Shown piece by piece: positions 17,336 through 25,288 of a stretch of 64,000 nt of DNA. The DNA comes from Akkermansia sp. GTDB lineage: Bacteria; Verrucomicrobiota; Verrucomicrobiia; Verrucomicrobiales; Akkermansiaceae. The notes below the pieces were generated by a model, which was given only the letters and a program-made list of their open reading frames with translations, was not told the DNA's origin and ran no database searches. The stretch covers positions 1-64,000 of the forward strand of contig JAFWYD010000003.1 in assembly GCA_017517805.1 (NCBI GenBank), written 5' to 3'. Within the stretch, counting starts at the first letter, position 1; each line of letters begins with the position of its first letter. A program made the position numbers and the translations under genes.

Positions 17336-17357
17336 CATACCGCCGGGAGGCTGTATG
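17336..17357 (+). repeat. 22-base hairpin with CCGGGAGG loop (copy 1)
   Basis: CATAC and GTATG close a loop holding CCGGGAGG. A 22-base relative with the same loop lies at 55979-56000, also 8-9 bases after a similar terminator. Confidence 0.6.
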
Positions 17358-17400
17358 CTTGCTTCCATTCAGTATTCAGAAAATTGCATTTATAAAAGGT

Positions 17401-17428
17401 TTGACTTGCAAATGCTTCGCATTATAAT
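17401..17428 (+). promoter_or_regulatory. leaderless-type promoter of the STN-like gene
   Basis: TTGACT (17401-17406), 16 bases, TATAAT (17423-17428), then 7 bases to ATG 17436. Confidence 0.75.
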
Positions 17429-17435
17429 GGCGGAG

Positions 17436-18881
17436 ATGATGGATGCGTTGAAAGCTCGTGGAATGAAGGCCGCTTTATATGTGGCGCTCTTGCTTCTTCT
17501 GCCCGCCATGCCGGCGGGGGCAGAGACGGAGGGGTTTATAGGGGAGGGTAAGAAAAAAGCCCTGCAGGTGGTGGATTCCCTCATGAAGCACCGCCGCCAG
17601 GATGTGCGAGAGGCTGAGGCGGCGGCTGAGCTGGAGGCTGAGAGAAAGGCAGCCCCCGATGTCTTGAAGAAAAAGACCAGCTCGAAGGCAAAGGCTGATG
17701 AGGCCGAGGTGCCACAGCTGCGCGTGGTGGAGACGCTTCTGAAGGGGCGCATGCCCGCAGTACAGGTGCCCGATGGTACCAAGCTCAAGACGGCTGTTGA
17801 GGTGGTATTGGAGAAAATTAGGGATAAGGCCGGCTCGGTGGAGTTCACCTGCCCGGAGGTGCGTGAGTATACGCGCAAGAAAAGTGCTAAGAAGGTGAAG
17901 GAGGAGGTGCGCGTGCGCGGTGAGGTGAATATCAGCGGGTGCACTGCGGCTGAGGCCCTGGAGCTGCTGTGCGATGCCGCCGCCTGCCAGTATATCGTGC
18001 GCGGCGACCAGGTGGTGATAGAATCGCTGGATTACCAGCCGGTGACCGAGGTGCTCATCTACCCGGACAAGGTGTTTCACCAGTGCTTCACCTCGCAGCG
18101 CATGAACCCGGATCCCCGCCAGCCTGGCAAAAAATGGGCACGCCAGTACCGCATTACCCAGAAGGTGCACCTCCGCCACCGGGGAAATTGCCGCGGTGTG
18201 TATGAGTTCGACCGCTTCCGCCTGGAGCTCACCGGCTCGCCCCGCCGCATCATGGAGTGCAAGGAAGACCTCGATGAGCTTTACCAAAAATGGTTGCGCT
18301 CCCAGAATGCCAAGGATTACCATGCCCAGGACCCCGGTAGCCGCCGCTACAAACTCGAAAGCAAAATGGCTGCCTTCCCCATGGTGCCGGTGGAGTTTGA
18401 AGCTGGTGCCTCGCTCGAGTCTGTCCTGGAATATGTTTCACTCTGCAGCCGCTTCGGTAAATATAAATTCCCGGCCCGCATCACGGCCGATAAGAAAGAG
18501 ATGCAGCGCGACCTCGACCATAAGCTGGTGATTCAGCACGATTCGCTGCTGGAGGCTCTCTTCCGCATCTGCGATGCCTTCAGAGGCTCCTACACCATGC
18601 GCGGCAGCAAAGTGACCATTCACCCCGAAAAACTCGAGAAGCGCCGCTACCAGATGACTCAGAATTGGGAGTCGTTGCTCAGAGATGAGACTGGAAGGTT
18701 TCTGCAGACGGAAGATGCGAAGGTTGAGTCGGCATTGCGTGAGTTGGGTATTATCTTCCCGGTGCATGGTGGTGCCTCCTACGACAGCAAGACGAACATC
18801 CTGACCGTCGATGCTTCGCCTGCCAATATCCACCAGCTCAACCGTCTGGTCCGGTATACCGTTATCATTGAGAATGATTGA
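17436..18881 (+). CDS. secreted protein with secretin/TonB N-terminal-like domains
   Basis: About 481 residues. A signal peptide (hydrophobic ALYVALLLLLPAMPAGA) is followed by a Lys/Glu/Ala-rich, probably helical segment (about 35-110). Two STN-like modules follow: ISGCTAAEALELLCDAAACQY (about 165) and the segment starting GASLESVLEYVSLCSRFG (about 320). A third unit, FPVHGGASYDSKTNILTVDA (about 442), matches the end of secretin short domains where the next step is usually a ring interface. No secretin beta-domain follows, so it cannot form a secretin pore. It may be an accessory to a secretion or pilus system; the true role is unknown. ATG 17436 is chosen because the -10 box ends 7 bases before it; an in-frame ATG at 17463 is an alternative. 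Confidence 0.7.
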   Translation: MMDALKARGMKAALYVALLLLLPAMPAGAETEGFIGEGKKKALQVVDSLMKHRRQDVREAEAAAELEAERKAAPDVLKKKTSSKAKADEAEVPQLRVVETLLKGRMPAVQVPDGTKLKTAVEVVLEKIRDKAGSVEFTCPEVREYTRKKSAKKVKEEVRVRGEVNISGCTAAEALELLCDAAACQYIVRGDQVVIESLDYQPVTEVLIYPDKVFHQCFTSQRMNPDPRQPGKKWARQYRITQKVHLRHRGNCRGVYEFDRFRLELTGSPRRIMECKEDLDELYQKWLRSQNAKDYHAQDPGSRRYKLESKMAAFPMVPVEFEAGASLESVLEYVSLCSRFGKYKFPARITADKKEMQRDLDHKLVIQHDSLLEALFRICDAFRGSYTMRGSKVTIHPEKLEKRRYQMTQNWESLLRDETGRFLQTEDAKVESALRELGIIFPVHGGASYDSKTNILTVDASPANIHQLNRLVRYTVIIEND

Positions 18882-18912
18882 GGCGATAACAGCTCTTTTC
18901 CGAACTTTGAAA

Positions 18913-18941
18913 TTGACTTTATAGGCATCCGGGTGCATCAT
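18913..18941 (+). promoter_or_regulatory. leaderless-type promoter of the LOG-family gene
   Basis: TTGACT (18913-18918), 17 bases, CATCAT (18936-18941), then 7 bases to ATG 18949. The -10 box is imperfect. Confidence 0.5.
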
Positions 18942-18948
18942 ACAGAGT

Positions 18949-20040
18949 ATGAGACAACCTGAATTCCTCGCCGCTCGCGATATCAACAGCCGGGCAGAGA
19001 CGCACACCTCCTTCTCCATCCCCGTGAGTACCGGCAACCCGGTGCTCGATGCGAACTTGTTCGACCTCTCCCGCCGTTTCTGTGGCAATCATTCGCCCGA
19101 TACCGTGCTGCAGATGCTCGCTACTGTGGTGAATGCTGCGGCTAGTCCGCTGGGGGAGCACGACCTCGAAATCATGAACCGCGCTATGGAGGAGATGTTC
19201 CGGGCAGACTCCATGTTCCTCCCCTATGAAAACCGCCGTAAGATTGCCTGTTTCGGCTCGGCTCGCATCAAGGAATCCGACCCGAGCTACATCCAGGCTC
19301 GCGCCTTTGCCGACCTCGTATCCAGTCAGGGCTATATGGTCATCACCGGCGGCGGCCCCGGGCTCATGCAGGCCTGCAACGAAGGTGCCACCGAGGAGCA
19401 TTCCTTCGGCCTCAATATCACGTTGCCCTACGAGCAACACCCCAATCCCATCATGGCGGGTAGCGATAAGATGATGAATTTCTACTACTTCTTCACCCGC
19501 AAGCTCAACTTCCTCAAACAGAGCGATGCCCTGGTCGCCTTCCCCGGGGGCTTCGGCACCATGGATGAAATCTTCGAGGCCATCACCCTCATCCAGACCG
19601 GTAAATGCACCATCTTCCCCGTGGTGCTTATGGACCCGCCCGGGGAATCATACTGGCACCGCTGGATTCACTTCATCGAAAAGGAACTCCTTGAAGCCGG
19701 TCTCATTTCGCCGGAGGATATGAAGCTCCTCTACGTTTCCAAGGATGCAGAGGATGCCTACCACCATATTGCCGCCTTCTACAGCCGCTACCACTCCTAC
19801 TACTTCGAAGGAGAGGCCCTCTCCATCCGCCTTTCTCACCCGCTGGCAGAGTCCTCTCTCCCCTGGCTGCTCGAGGACTTTGACGATATCATGCCCCTTA
19901 AGGATCTCCAGCAGCTCCCCTCAGACTCTGCCGACCCCGATGAACGCCTCGGCTTCCTCTACCGCCTCCGCTTCACGTTCAAACGCGGTAACTATGCCCG
20001 CCTCCGCGAGCTCATCGATGCCATCAACGACCTGGACTGA
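18949..20040 (+). CDS. LOG-family (TIGR00730-type) Rossmann-fold protein
   Basis: The nucleotide-binding core carries the family signatures GGGPGLMQACNEGA (about residue 134) and PGGFGTMDEIFEAITLIQ (about 200), the motif shared with LONELY GUY cytokinin riboside monophosphate phosphoribohydrolases, formerly misnamed lysine decarboxylases. In bacteria these enzymes hydrolyse nucleoside monophosphates to base and ribose phosphate. At 363 residues it is longer than the classic ~190-residue enzyme, with an N-terminal extension of ~95 residues and a C-terminal one, as in the large LOG subgroup. The natural substrate is not predictable here. Confidence 0.88.
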   Translation: MRQPEFLAARDINSRAETHTSFSIPVSTGNPVLDANLFDLSRRFCGNHSPDTVLQMLATVVNAAASPLGEHDLEIMNRAMEEMFRADSMFLPYENRRKIACFGSARIKESDPSYIQARAFADLVSSQGYMVITGGGPGLMQACNEGATEEHSFGLNITLPYEQHPNPIMAGSDKMMNFYYFFTRKLNFLKQSDALVAFPGGFGTMDEIFEAITLIQTGKCTIFPVVLMDPPGESYWHRWIHFIEKELLEAGLISPEDMKLLYVSKDAEDAYHHIAAFYSRYHSYYFEGEALSIRLSHPLAESSLPWLLEDFDDIMPLKDLQQLPSDSADPDERLGFLYRLRFTFKRGNYARLRELIDAINDLD

Positions 20041-20047
20041 GAGGGCG

Positions 20048-20126
20048 TGATTAGTGATTAATGTGAAGTTTCCTGCGCTTTGCGCAGGGACAATGAAAAG
20101 CCCCGGAGAATCTCTCCGGGGCTTTT
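20048..20126 (+). repeat. 3' module, left copy: heptamers, GCGC hairpin, terminator
   Basis: In order: TGATTAG, TGATTAA, TGTGAAG (20048-20068), a hairpin CCTGCGC-TTT-GCGCAGG (20072-20088), then a terminator. The same order with the identical hairpin recurs inverted at 26700-26794, next to the metallophosphoesterase gene. Confidence 0.8.
20096..20126. terminator. bidirectional terminator between the LOG and PEP-CTERM genes
   Basis: AAAAGCCCCGGAGA (20096-20109) pairs perfectly with TCTCCGGGGCTTTT (20113-20126). It can serve both convergent genes. Confidence 0.9.
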
Positions 20127-20181
20127 GGTGAAGTGGTGCTTCACTTCGGCCAGTTGCGGCCTTGGCACGCCAAAGTCTCGT

Positions 20182-20862
20182 TTAGTGACGACGGCGGCGG
20201 GCAGCCAGACCAGCAAGAGCCAGCAGGCTCAGCGTAGCCGTGGTAGGCTCGGGAACAAGAGCTGCACTCATGGCTTTTGCATCATTCAATGTTGTGTAGA
20301 TTGAACTTACCTCGTAATTTTTTACGTAGGTTTCATTCACTTCGATACCCGTTGCCGCAAAGCCGGAAACGCCACTAAATACGATGTTGGATTTCGTTTC
20401 TCCTGTTGTTGTTGCGGCTGTGCCATCCAGATATGCTATGGTAATTGCCGTATTGACTGTAGTGGCTCCTGTTTCGGGAGTACTGAAGGAATACACCAGG
20501 GATACAGCCCCGATGTTATCCCAATTCGTAGATGAGGTAAAGATGGCTCCAAGGCCAGTATCTGTAGCTTGGGAAGAGCTATTGCCTTTCACCCAACTGC
20601 TCCATACACCTGTAGTATCGCTACTAGAGGAGCCATTATTGGCTAACCCCAGCTGACCAGCCTCGTTGTTTGCCCAACTCCCTGTAAACATGAAGAAATT
20701 GGGCTTCGTTGACCCATTTCCAGTAAAGTTAACGTCACTAATGGATTCCAGTGCATCCACGTTGAACGTGAGTGCTATGGTAGCCGTTTTAGTGGTAGCA
20801 AACGAATCTGCGCCGCAGGCCAACCCTCCAAGAGCCAGCAAGGTAATAAGTGTCTTTTTCAT
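20182..20862 (-). CDS. PEP-CTERM sorted surface protein (copy 1)
   Basis: The 226-residue product has an N-terminal signal peptide (MKKTLITLLALGGLACGA), a beta-rich Ser/Thr/Asn-rich body and the C-terminal sorting signal: VPEPTTA, a hydrophobic helix (LSLLALAGLAA) and RRRRH. Such proteins are cut and anchored or released by an exosortase; none is in the window. The body is unlike that of its neighbours, though the ends are nearly identical to copies 2 and 3. The ATG at 20862 is fixed by the signal peptide shared by all copies. It carries the ~110-base conserved leader upstream. Confidence 0.9.
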   Translation of the reverse strand: MKKTLITLLALGGLACGADSFATTKTATIALTFNVDALESISDVNFTGNGSTKPNFFMFTGSWANNEAGQLGLANNGSSSSDTTGVWSSWVKGNSSSQATDTGLGAIFTSSTNWDNIGAVSLVYSFSTPETGATTVNTAITIAYLDGTAATTTGETKSNIVFSGVSGFAATGIEVNETYVKNYEVSSIYTTLNDAKAMSAALVPEPTTATLSLLALAGLAARRRRH

Positions 20863-20975
20863 TTTATTTGTTTTTTCTTTGCTTGTGTCTAGGTTATGCA
20901 GCCCGGCGGGTGTACTTCCTCGCGCGATGGAATGGCATCCCCTCACAGGCTCACGCGCGTAGTGTATCGCATTTC
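20863..20975 (-). promoter_or_regulatory. conserved PEP-CTERM leader, copy 1
   Basis: From the box GAAATGCGATACACTACG to the ATG this ~110-base stretch is almost identical to the ones at 23589-23699 and 26072-26184, and is recognisable at 26490-26600. It holds a 14-codon frame at 20938-20894 (MPFHRARKYTRRAA). No convincing -35 box precedes it, so the promoter type is uncertain. Confidence 0.8.
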
Positions 20976-21201
20976 AGAGTAGATATTCGCATTGTATGAA
21001 GATTGGCTTCTACTGCCCTTTTAGAAAGAGCAAATATAATGTCATCTATGGGCTTCCATTGATACACTATGAGCCTATCAACATTTCTCGCCATACACAA
21101 CACGGCTGAAGACCCCTGAAGAAAGGAAGGCAGATATATGCTACACATGTCTTGGTGTCGCTGCGAATTTTGTTGGCGTATATGGTGTTTTTTAATATTC
21201 G
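20976..21201. other. intergenic stretch between the PEP-CTERM leader and abiE
   Basis: A+T-rich relative to the flanking housekeeping genes. I see no supported gene, RNA or clear repeat; a minus-strand frame spanning it has no family features. Confidence 0.4.
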
Positions 21202-21229
21202 TTGACAAATGATATAATTTGTCTATAAT
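21202..21229 (+). promoter_or_regulatory. promoter of the abiE operon
   Basis: TTGACA (21202-21207), 16 bases, TATAAT (21224-21229), a near-consensus sigma70 promoter. A second TATAAT lies at 21213-21218. The start of transcription should be near 21236. Confidence 0.75.
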
Positions 21230-21257
21230 TTGTCCAAAAAAGCATCATTTCTCCTCC

Positions 21258-21803
21258 TTGAAAACAAAATCAACCAAATCACCCTCCAGAGGGACTCTCT
21301 ATTATCGGGAGAGCGTGGGCAAGCTGATTAAGGTTATGCCCGGCTTTTTTGTGTCTGCTGATTCTGTCCTTAGCGACGTAAATATGATGCAGTGGATTCA
21401 TGCTAAGCAACCTGAGGCTGTGATGAACTTAATCTCAGCGTTATCTTTTCATGGGCTGACCACACAAATCCCCGCCTATCTTTCTGTGGCTCTTCCCAGG
21501 GGGAAAGTCATTCCTAAAAATTTTGTGACTCCCGTAAAAGTCTGGTATACAAAGAATGAATGGCTTCTCTGCGGTGTCACACAATACTCAGGAGCGTTTG
21601 GCCCCTACCTCGTTACCTCGCCGGAACGAACACTTATAGATTGCTTCCGCTATAGAAACAAGATAGGGCTGGATATTTTTCTGGAATCCTTGCAAATCGG
21701 CATCAGGGAGAAAAGCTTTAATCTGAATCAGCTCGCAGAACTGGGCGATATTTTCAAAGTCTCAGCACTTATGAAACCCTACATCAAAACCGCAGTTTCA
21801 TGA
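21258..21803 (+). CDS. AbiEi-family antitoxin/transcriptional repressor (type IV toxin-antitoxin)
   Basis: AbiEi proteins neutralise the AbiEii nucleotidyltransferase toxin and repress their own promoter. The core here matches: GKLIKVMPGFFVSADSVL, the central segment (MNLISALSFHGLTTQIPAYLSVALP) and SPERTLIDCFRYRNKIGLDIFLESL. The N-terminus is short: the first helices of the usual winged helix are missing or degenerate. The strong promoter at 21202-21229 rules out starts before about 21236; TTG 21258 is the first candidate, ATG 21336 is a shorter one. It overlaps the toxin gene by 4 bases. Family call firm, start uncertain. Confidence 0.75.
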   Translation: MKTKSTKSPSRGTLYYRESVGKLIKVMPGFFVSADSVLSDVNMMQWIHAKQPEAVMNLISALSFHGLTTQIPAYLSVALPRGKVIPKNFVTPVKVWYTKNEWLLCGVTQYSGAFGPYLVTSPERTLIDCFRYRNKIGLDIFLESLQIGIREKSFNLNQLAELGDIFKVSALMKPYIKTAVS

Positions 21804-22696
21804 ATATCCGTCAGTTATTACAGCTTAAGGCCCGGAATGAGGGTATAGCGTATCGGCAGATATTGACCCACTATGCCATGGAACGATTCTTGTACCGCCT
21901 TTCAACCTCGTCCTCAGCAAACAGATTTTACCTGAAGGGCGGAATGCTGCTTATGGGGATGGGGGCGGTACCTGCACGCACGACCATGGACATTGACCTG
22001 CTGGGCAGAATCGACCACAACCCGGAAAACATCAAAAAGACTTTCAACAGCATTCTGCATACCAACGCTCAGGCAAAAGACCAGGTGACTTTCTCCTCAG
22101 ATTTTAAGATTGCCGAAATCATGAAGGATGCCTTGTACTCGGGAATCCGGGTGAGTCTCAACGCCTCTGTCTGCGGTGACTCCTGCCCCATCTCCATCGA
22201 TATTGGTTTCAGTGATGAAATTTACCCGGAACCCATTTTGATGGAATACCCGCCTTTGTTGCCAGAGGTGCCGCCAGTCCGCCTGCTGTGCTACACGAAG
22301 GAATCCATGGTGGCAGAGAAATGGCAGGCAATGGTTCAACTGGGACGTTTCAATTCACGTATGAAGGATTTTTACGACCTCTGGTTCTTGTCCCGCTCGT
22401 ATCATTTCCAATATCAGACCTTGAGAGATGCTGTAGAACGCACTTTCCAACGCCGTGGTACAGAAAAAGAGCAATACCAGGTTCTGTTCGAATCAGCATA
22501 TTCCAACACTCAACAGCCAGAATGGTCGGCCTATGTATCAAAGTTGAAAGCCGCTTCTTTCCATCGGAAACTGACTGCAGTCCTGCCATCTCGAGATCTG
22601 ACTGAGGTCCTGGCAGAAATCCGTGCATGGCTAGAACCCGTCATGAACGAAGCTGCCCCTTTTACGAGGTGGAAGCCGGGTAAGGGCTGGCAGTAA
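21800..22696 (+). CDS. AbiEii/AbiGii-family nucleotidyltransferase toxin
   Basis: The 298-residue protein is the toxin half of an AbiE type IV system, a DNA polymerase-beta-like nucleotidyltransferase. Motif I is visible as KGGMLLMGMG (residues 46-55), followed by the metal-binding DID (D64, D66) in TTMDIDLLG. Motif III is the VAEKWQAMVQLGRFNSRMKDFYDLWFL stretch (about 170-200) containing the conserved EK and KDFYDL. AbiE systems block phage by halting growth of infected cells. Its ATG overlaps the antitoxin stop (ATGA), typical for the pair. The plus orientation is opposite to the surrounding PEP-CTERM genes, consistent with insertion into that cluster. Confidence 0.92.
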   Translation: MNIRQLLQLKARNEGIAYRQILTHYAMERFLYRLSTSSSANRFYLKGGMLLMGMGAVPARTTMDIDLLGRIDHNPENIKKTFNSILHTNAQAKDQVTFSSDFKIAEIMKDALYSGIRVSLNASVCGDSCPISIDIGFSDEIYPEPILMEYPPLLPEVPPVRLLCYTKESMVAEKWQAMVQLGRFNSRMKDFYDLWFLSRSYHFQYQTLRDAVERTFQRRGTEKEQYQVLFESAYSNTQQPEWSAYVSKLKAASFHRKLTAVLPSRDLTEVLAEIRAWLEPVMNEAAPFTRWKPGKGWQ

Positions 22697-22722
22697 GATA
22701 TCAACCTCTTGGTGTTTAATGA

Positions 22723-22754
22723 AAAGCCCATGAGGGAGTCTCCTCATGGGCTTT
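22723..22754. terminator. bidirectional terminator between abiE and PEP-CTERM copy 2
   Basis: AAAGCCCATGAGG pairs with CCTCATGGGCTTT around six bases; a T run exists in both directions. Confidence 0.85.
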
Positions 22755-22781
22755 CGAAATTGGTTTATACTTGTGTAAAAG

Positions 22782-23588
22782 TTACTTGCGGCGGCGGCGG
22801 GCGGCCAGACCAGCGAGAGCCAGCAGACTCAGCGTGGCCGTGGCCGGCTCGGGGATAGAGGGAAGAACACCTTTATTCAGCTCCCATGCCTGATCTGCAG
22901 TTGCATAACCGTCATTGATGGTAAGTGCATCCAGGTAAGTTGTTGTGTAGCGGATTTCGGTTACGTCATACTTGTTATCAACCCACCGGGTGCCGTCATT
23001 ACCTGCGTTCAATGTTACAATGCTGCCATCATTCATGGCAACAGAGAAATAAATCTGAACACCGAGGGGAGCGGTTCTGGAACTGATTCCATTATAAGTA
23101 ACGGTAAGTGCAGCACCTGCTGCATTTGTCCAGTCGATGCTGGTCAGAGCGCTTGTAGCGGCAGTCCCATTAGAACCAAATACCGTTGCGCCTGTTGAGG
23201 TGAATGCAGAAGCGTCATCGGCGCTCTTAAAGTAGAAGCCACCGGTTGTAATGTTGCCGCTGCCATTGCTGTTGTTGTTGACGCTGATATTGACGGTATG
23301 ATCTACGTTTTCGGTACCAGCATCATCGACTTTCCATGAGAGCAGCGGAATCTTGCTGGCTCCGTTGGTGGACTTGCCTGTTGTAAAGACAGACAAAGCT
23401 TCAACATCCAAGGTTAGAACGGCTGAAAAGGCCTGCTTAAAGGAATCGTTGGTCAGAATAGTGGTCGCATCAATGACCGTTGGGGTATCCTGCAGGGTGA
23501 TTTCTGAAGGATTTGCCAGTTGTTTATCGCTCAAAGCGCCCATGGATACACCACCAAGCGCCAGAAGTGTAACGATTGTCTTTTTCAT
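22782..23588 (-). CDS. PEP-CTERM sorted surface protein (copy 2)
   Basis: The 268-residue product has a signal peptide (MKKTIVTLLALGGVSMGA), a Thr/Asn/Ser-rich beta body, and the ending IPEPATA, LSLLALAGLAA, RRRRK. It is expected to be exported by Sec and processed by an exosortase. Its signal peptide, sorting tail and upstream leader match copies 1 and 3, while the body does not, as though the ends are kept and the middle diversified. No catalytic domain is visible. Function may be surface display or matrix, by analogy only. Confidence 0.9.
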   Translation of the reverse strand: MKKTIVTLLALGGVSMGALSDKQLANPSEITLQDTPTVIDATTILTNDSFKQAFSAVLTLDVEALSVFTTGKSTNGASKIPLLSWKVDDAGTENVDHTVNISVNNNSNGSGNITTGGFYFKSADDASAFTSTGATVFGSNGTAATSALTSIDWTNAAGAALTVTYNGISSRTAPLGVQIYFSVAMNDGSIVTLNAGNDGTRWVDNKYDVTEIRYTTTYLDALTINDGYATADQAWELNKGVLPSIPEPATATLSLLALAGLAARRRRK

Positions 23589-23699
23589 TTTGTTTGGTTT
23601 CTTTGCTTGTGTCTAGGTTATGCAGCCCGGCGGGTGTACTTCCTCGCGCGATGGAATGGCATCCCCTCACAGGCTCACGCGCGTAGTGTATCGCATTTC
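23589..23699 (-). promoter_or_regulatory. conserved PEP-CTERM leader, copy 2
   Basis: Virtually identical to copy 1 from GAAATGCGATACACTACG onward, including the 14-codon frame at 23662-23618 encoding the same peptide. Confidence 0.8.
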
Positions 23700-23899
23700 G
23701 GATGCTCGATTTCGGCAACTGCGCTTATTCGCCAGGGATGCCCAACGAGATTGAGCTAAGCCGCATCCGGAAATGCCTGAAATTGTTATGATGCAACCCT
23801 ATATACAAAGAAGCTAATTGTGCTACTCGGAATACGGGGACGTAGAGATGTCAATATTGATGCAGTTGCTTTTACTTAGAATTTGGAAAACGAGTCCCA
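23700..23899. other. intergenic stretch upstream of the DUF4143 gene
   Basis: Two hundred bases without a supported gene between the copy 2 leader and the 43-base palindrome. No clear repeat or terminator seen. Confidence 0.4.
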
Positions 23900-23942
23900 A
23901 ATTCCCGCGAATCGGGAATTTGATTCCCGATTCGCGGGAATT
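23900..23942. repeat. perfect 20-bp inverted repeat next to the DUF4143 promoter
   Basis: AATTCCCGCGAATCGGGAAT (23900-23919) is followed by TTG and its exact reverse complement (23923-23942). Each arm contains the core TTCCCGCGAATCGGGAA, which recurs after the gene at 25249-25265. It ends 3 bases before the -35 box, so it could be an operator, a recombination site or both. Confidence 0.95.
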
Positions 23943-23945
23943 GTA

Positions 23946-23974
23946 TTGACAAAACCTATCTCAGATGCGAGAAT
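23946..23974 (+). promoter_or_regulatory. leaderless-type promoter of the DUF4143 gene
   Basis: TTGACA (23946-23951), 17 bases, GAGAAT (23969-23974), then 7 bases to ATG 23982. Confidence 0.65.
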
Positions 23975-23981
23975 ACATGTC

Positions 23982-25223
23982 ATGAAAGCGAGGCGTAAAT
24001 TGACGTATTTAGAACGGTCTGCAGAAACGCAGGTAAATTCTCTGAGCCGTTTTTTTCCCTGCGTAATGGTAACAGGGGCCCGTCAGGTAGGCAAATCTAC
24101 CATGCTGAAGAAATTGATGCCGGAAGGGATGCGTTATGTTTCATTGGACGATTATTTGGTGGCAGAATATGCCCGAAAAGATCCGAAAGGTTTCCTGGAT
24201 GAATGGGGGCATCCTCTTTGCATAGATGAAATTCAGTACGCACCGGGACTTTTAAGGGGAATCAAGCTGAAAGTGGATGAATCCGGGCAGGAACCCGGCA
24301 TGTACTGGCTCACTGGCTCCCAGCGTTTTGTGATGATGAAAGGTGTAAGCGAAAGTCTTGCCGGACGCATCGGAATAGTGGATTTGCACAGCCTTTCTCA
24401 GCGGGAAACCGGGCAGGAAAATCTTAGCTGTTGCCCTTTTAATCCCGAGCATCCGGCTATGCAGATGCAGCAGAACAATATCTGTGGTGTGACTGAGCTG
24501 TTTGAAAGAATCTATCGTGGTGGCTATCCGCGCCTGATTCAGCAGTCTGCCCTTAGTCCTGCGGCCTATTTTAGCGCCTATGTGCAGACTTATGTAGAGC
24601 GTGATGTACAGGCTCTCACCCAGGTGAGCAATCAGGCTTCCTTTATGAAGTTAATGCGCTCAGCTGCTATGCGGACAGGTCAGCAACTCGTTTATAGTGA
24701 TTTAGCACGTGATGCAGGTATTTCTCCTAAGACCGCTGCAGCCTGGGTTTCTATTCTTCAGGCATCCGGAATTGTAGAATTGCTGGAACCTTATTACATC
24801 AACACTACTAAAAGACTAGCCAAAACTCCAAAGCTGTATTTCATGGATACAGGGTTATGCTGCTGGCTGGCTGGTTGGGAAAATGCCACCCAGCTCATGA
24901 ATAGTGGCTACGCCGGTGCTATCCTGGAAACGTGGGTGTATGGACAATTGGTTCGTAGTTATGCTAATGCAGGTCAGGCTTGTCGTCTTACATATTACCG
25001 AGATAGAAATGGAGCGGAGGTAGATTTCGTGCTCGAAAAAAATGGATGTCTGTATCCCATGGAAGTAAAGCGAAGCAGCTCACCTTCTACTCATGATTTG
25101 CGCTGGGTGTCACAGATTCCGACTGGTAGTGCAGAATTGAAACCAGGAATTATTTTCTGCACGGCTGATTCCTTTATTCCTATGCCCTTTGGGGCGGCAG
25201 GATTCCCTATTTCTGCTTTATAG
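23982..25223 (+). CDS. AAA_14/DUF4143 ATPase with nuclease-like C-terminal domain
   Basis: The 413-residue protein opens with a P-loop domain: Walker A TGARQVGKST (about 31-40) and Walker B LCIDEIQ (about 79-85), with a sensor-like WLTGSQ. The middle (about 215-290) contains a winged-helix-like segment (LVYSDLARDAGISPKTAAAW). The C-terminal DUF4143 part carries GAEVDFVLE and EVK (about 344-364), the spacing of a PD-(D/E)XK nuclease core. Such genes are multicopy and patchy in gut bacteria; their biological role is not established. Here it is a single gene with palindromes on both sides, plus strand inside a minus-strand PEP-CTERM cluster. ATG 23982 is supported by the promoter; an earlier in-frame ATG (23883) would read through the palindrome. 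Confidence 0.87.
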   Translation: MKARRKLTYLERSAETQVNSLSRFFPCVMVTGARQVGKSTMLKKLMPEGMRYVSLDDYLVAEYARKDPKGFLDEWGHPLCIDEIQYAPGLLRGIKLKVDESGQEPGMYWLTGSQRFVMMKGVSESLAGRIGIVDLHSLSQRETGQENLSCCPFNPEHPAMQMQQNNICGVTELFERIYRGGYPRLIQQSALSPAAYFSAYVQTYVERDVQALTQVSNQASFMKLMRSAAMRTGQQLVYSDLARDAGISPKTAAAWVSILQASGIVELLEPYYINTTKRLAKTPKLYFMDTGLCCWLAGWENATQLMNSGYAGAILETWVYGQLVRSYANAGQACRLTYYRDRNGAEVDFVLEKNGCLYPMEVKRSSSPSTHDLRWVSQIPTGSAELKPGIIFCTADSFIPMPFGAAGFPISAL

Positions 25224-25247
25224 CAAAGCAGATGTTGTTAAAATACA

Positions 25248-25266
25248 GTTCCCGCGAATCGGGAAC
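25248..25266. repeat. third copy of the DUF4143-flanking palindrome core
   Basis: GTTCCCGCGAATCGGGAAC shares the 17-base core TTCCCGCGAATCGGGAA with both arms of the upstream inverted repeat. It starts 24 bases after the ATPase stop codon. Confidence 0.9.
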
Positions 25267-25288
25267 GTCAGGAAGAGTTATAACATGC

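Larger units (their letters stand above)
17147..17400. other. intergenic stretch with a terminator and a GGGAGG hairpin
   Basis: Between two divergent promoters. No coding sequence is supported here. It contains a plus-strand terminator (17301-17327) with no obvious upstream gene on that strand, directly followed by a 22-base hairpin with the loop CCGGGAGG (17336-17357). A short unannotated plus-strand transcript ending at the terminator is possible but unproven. Confidence 0.5.

Noticed and set aside
20951-21208. Minus-strand open frame of 85 codons upstream of abiE
   Set aside because: It overlaps the conserved PEP-CTERM leader, has no family features and no start signal.
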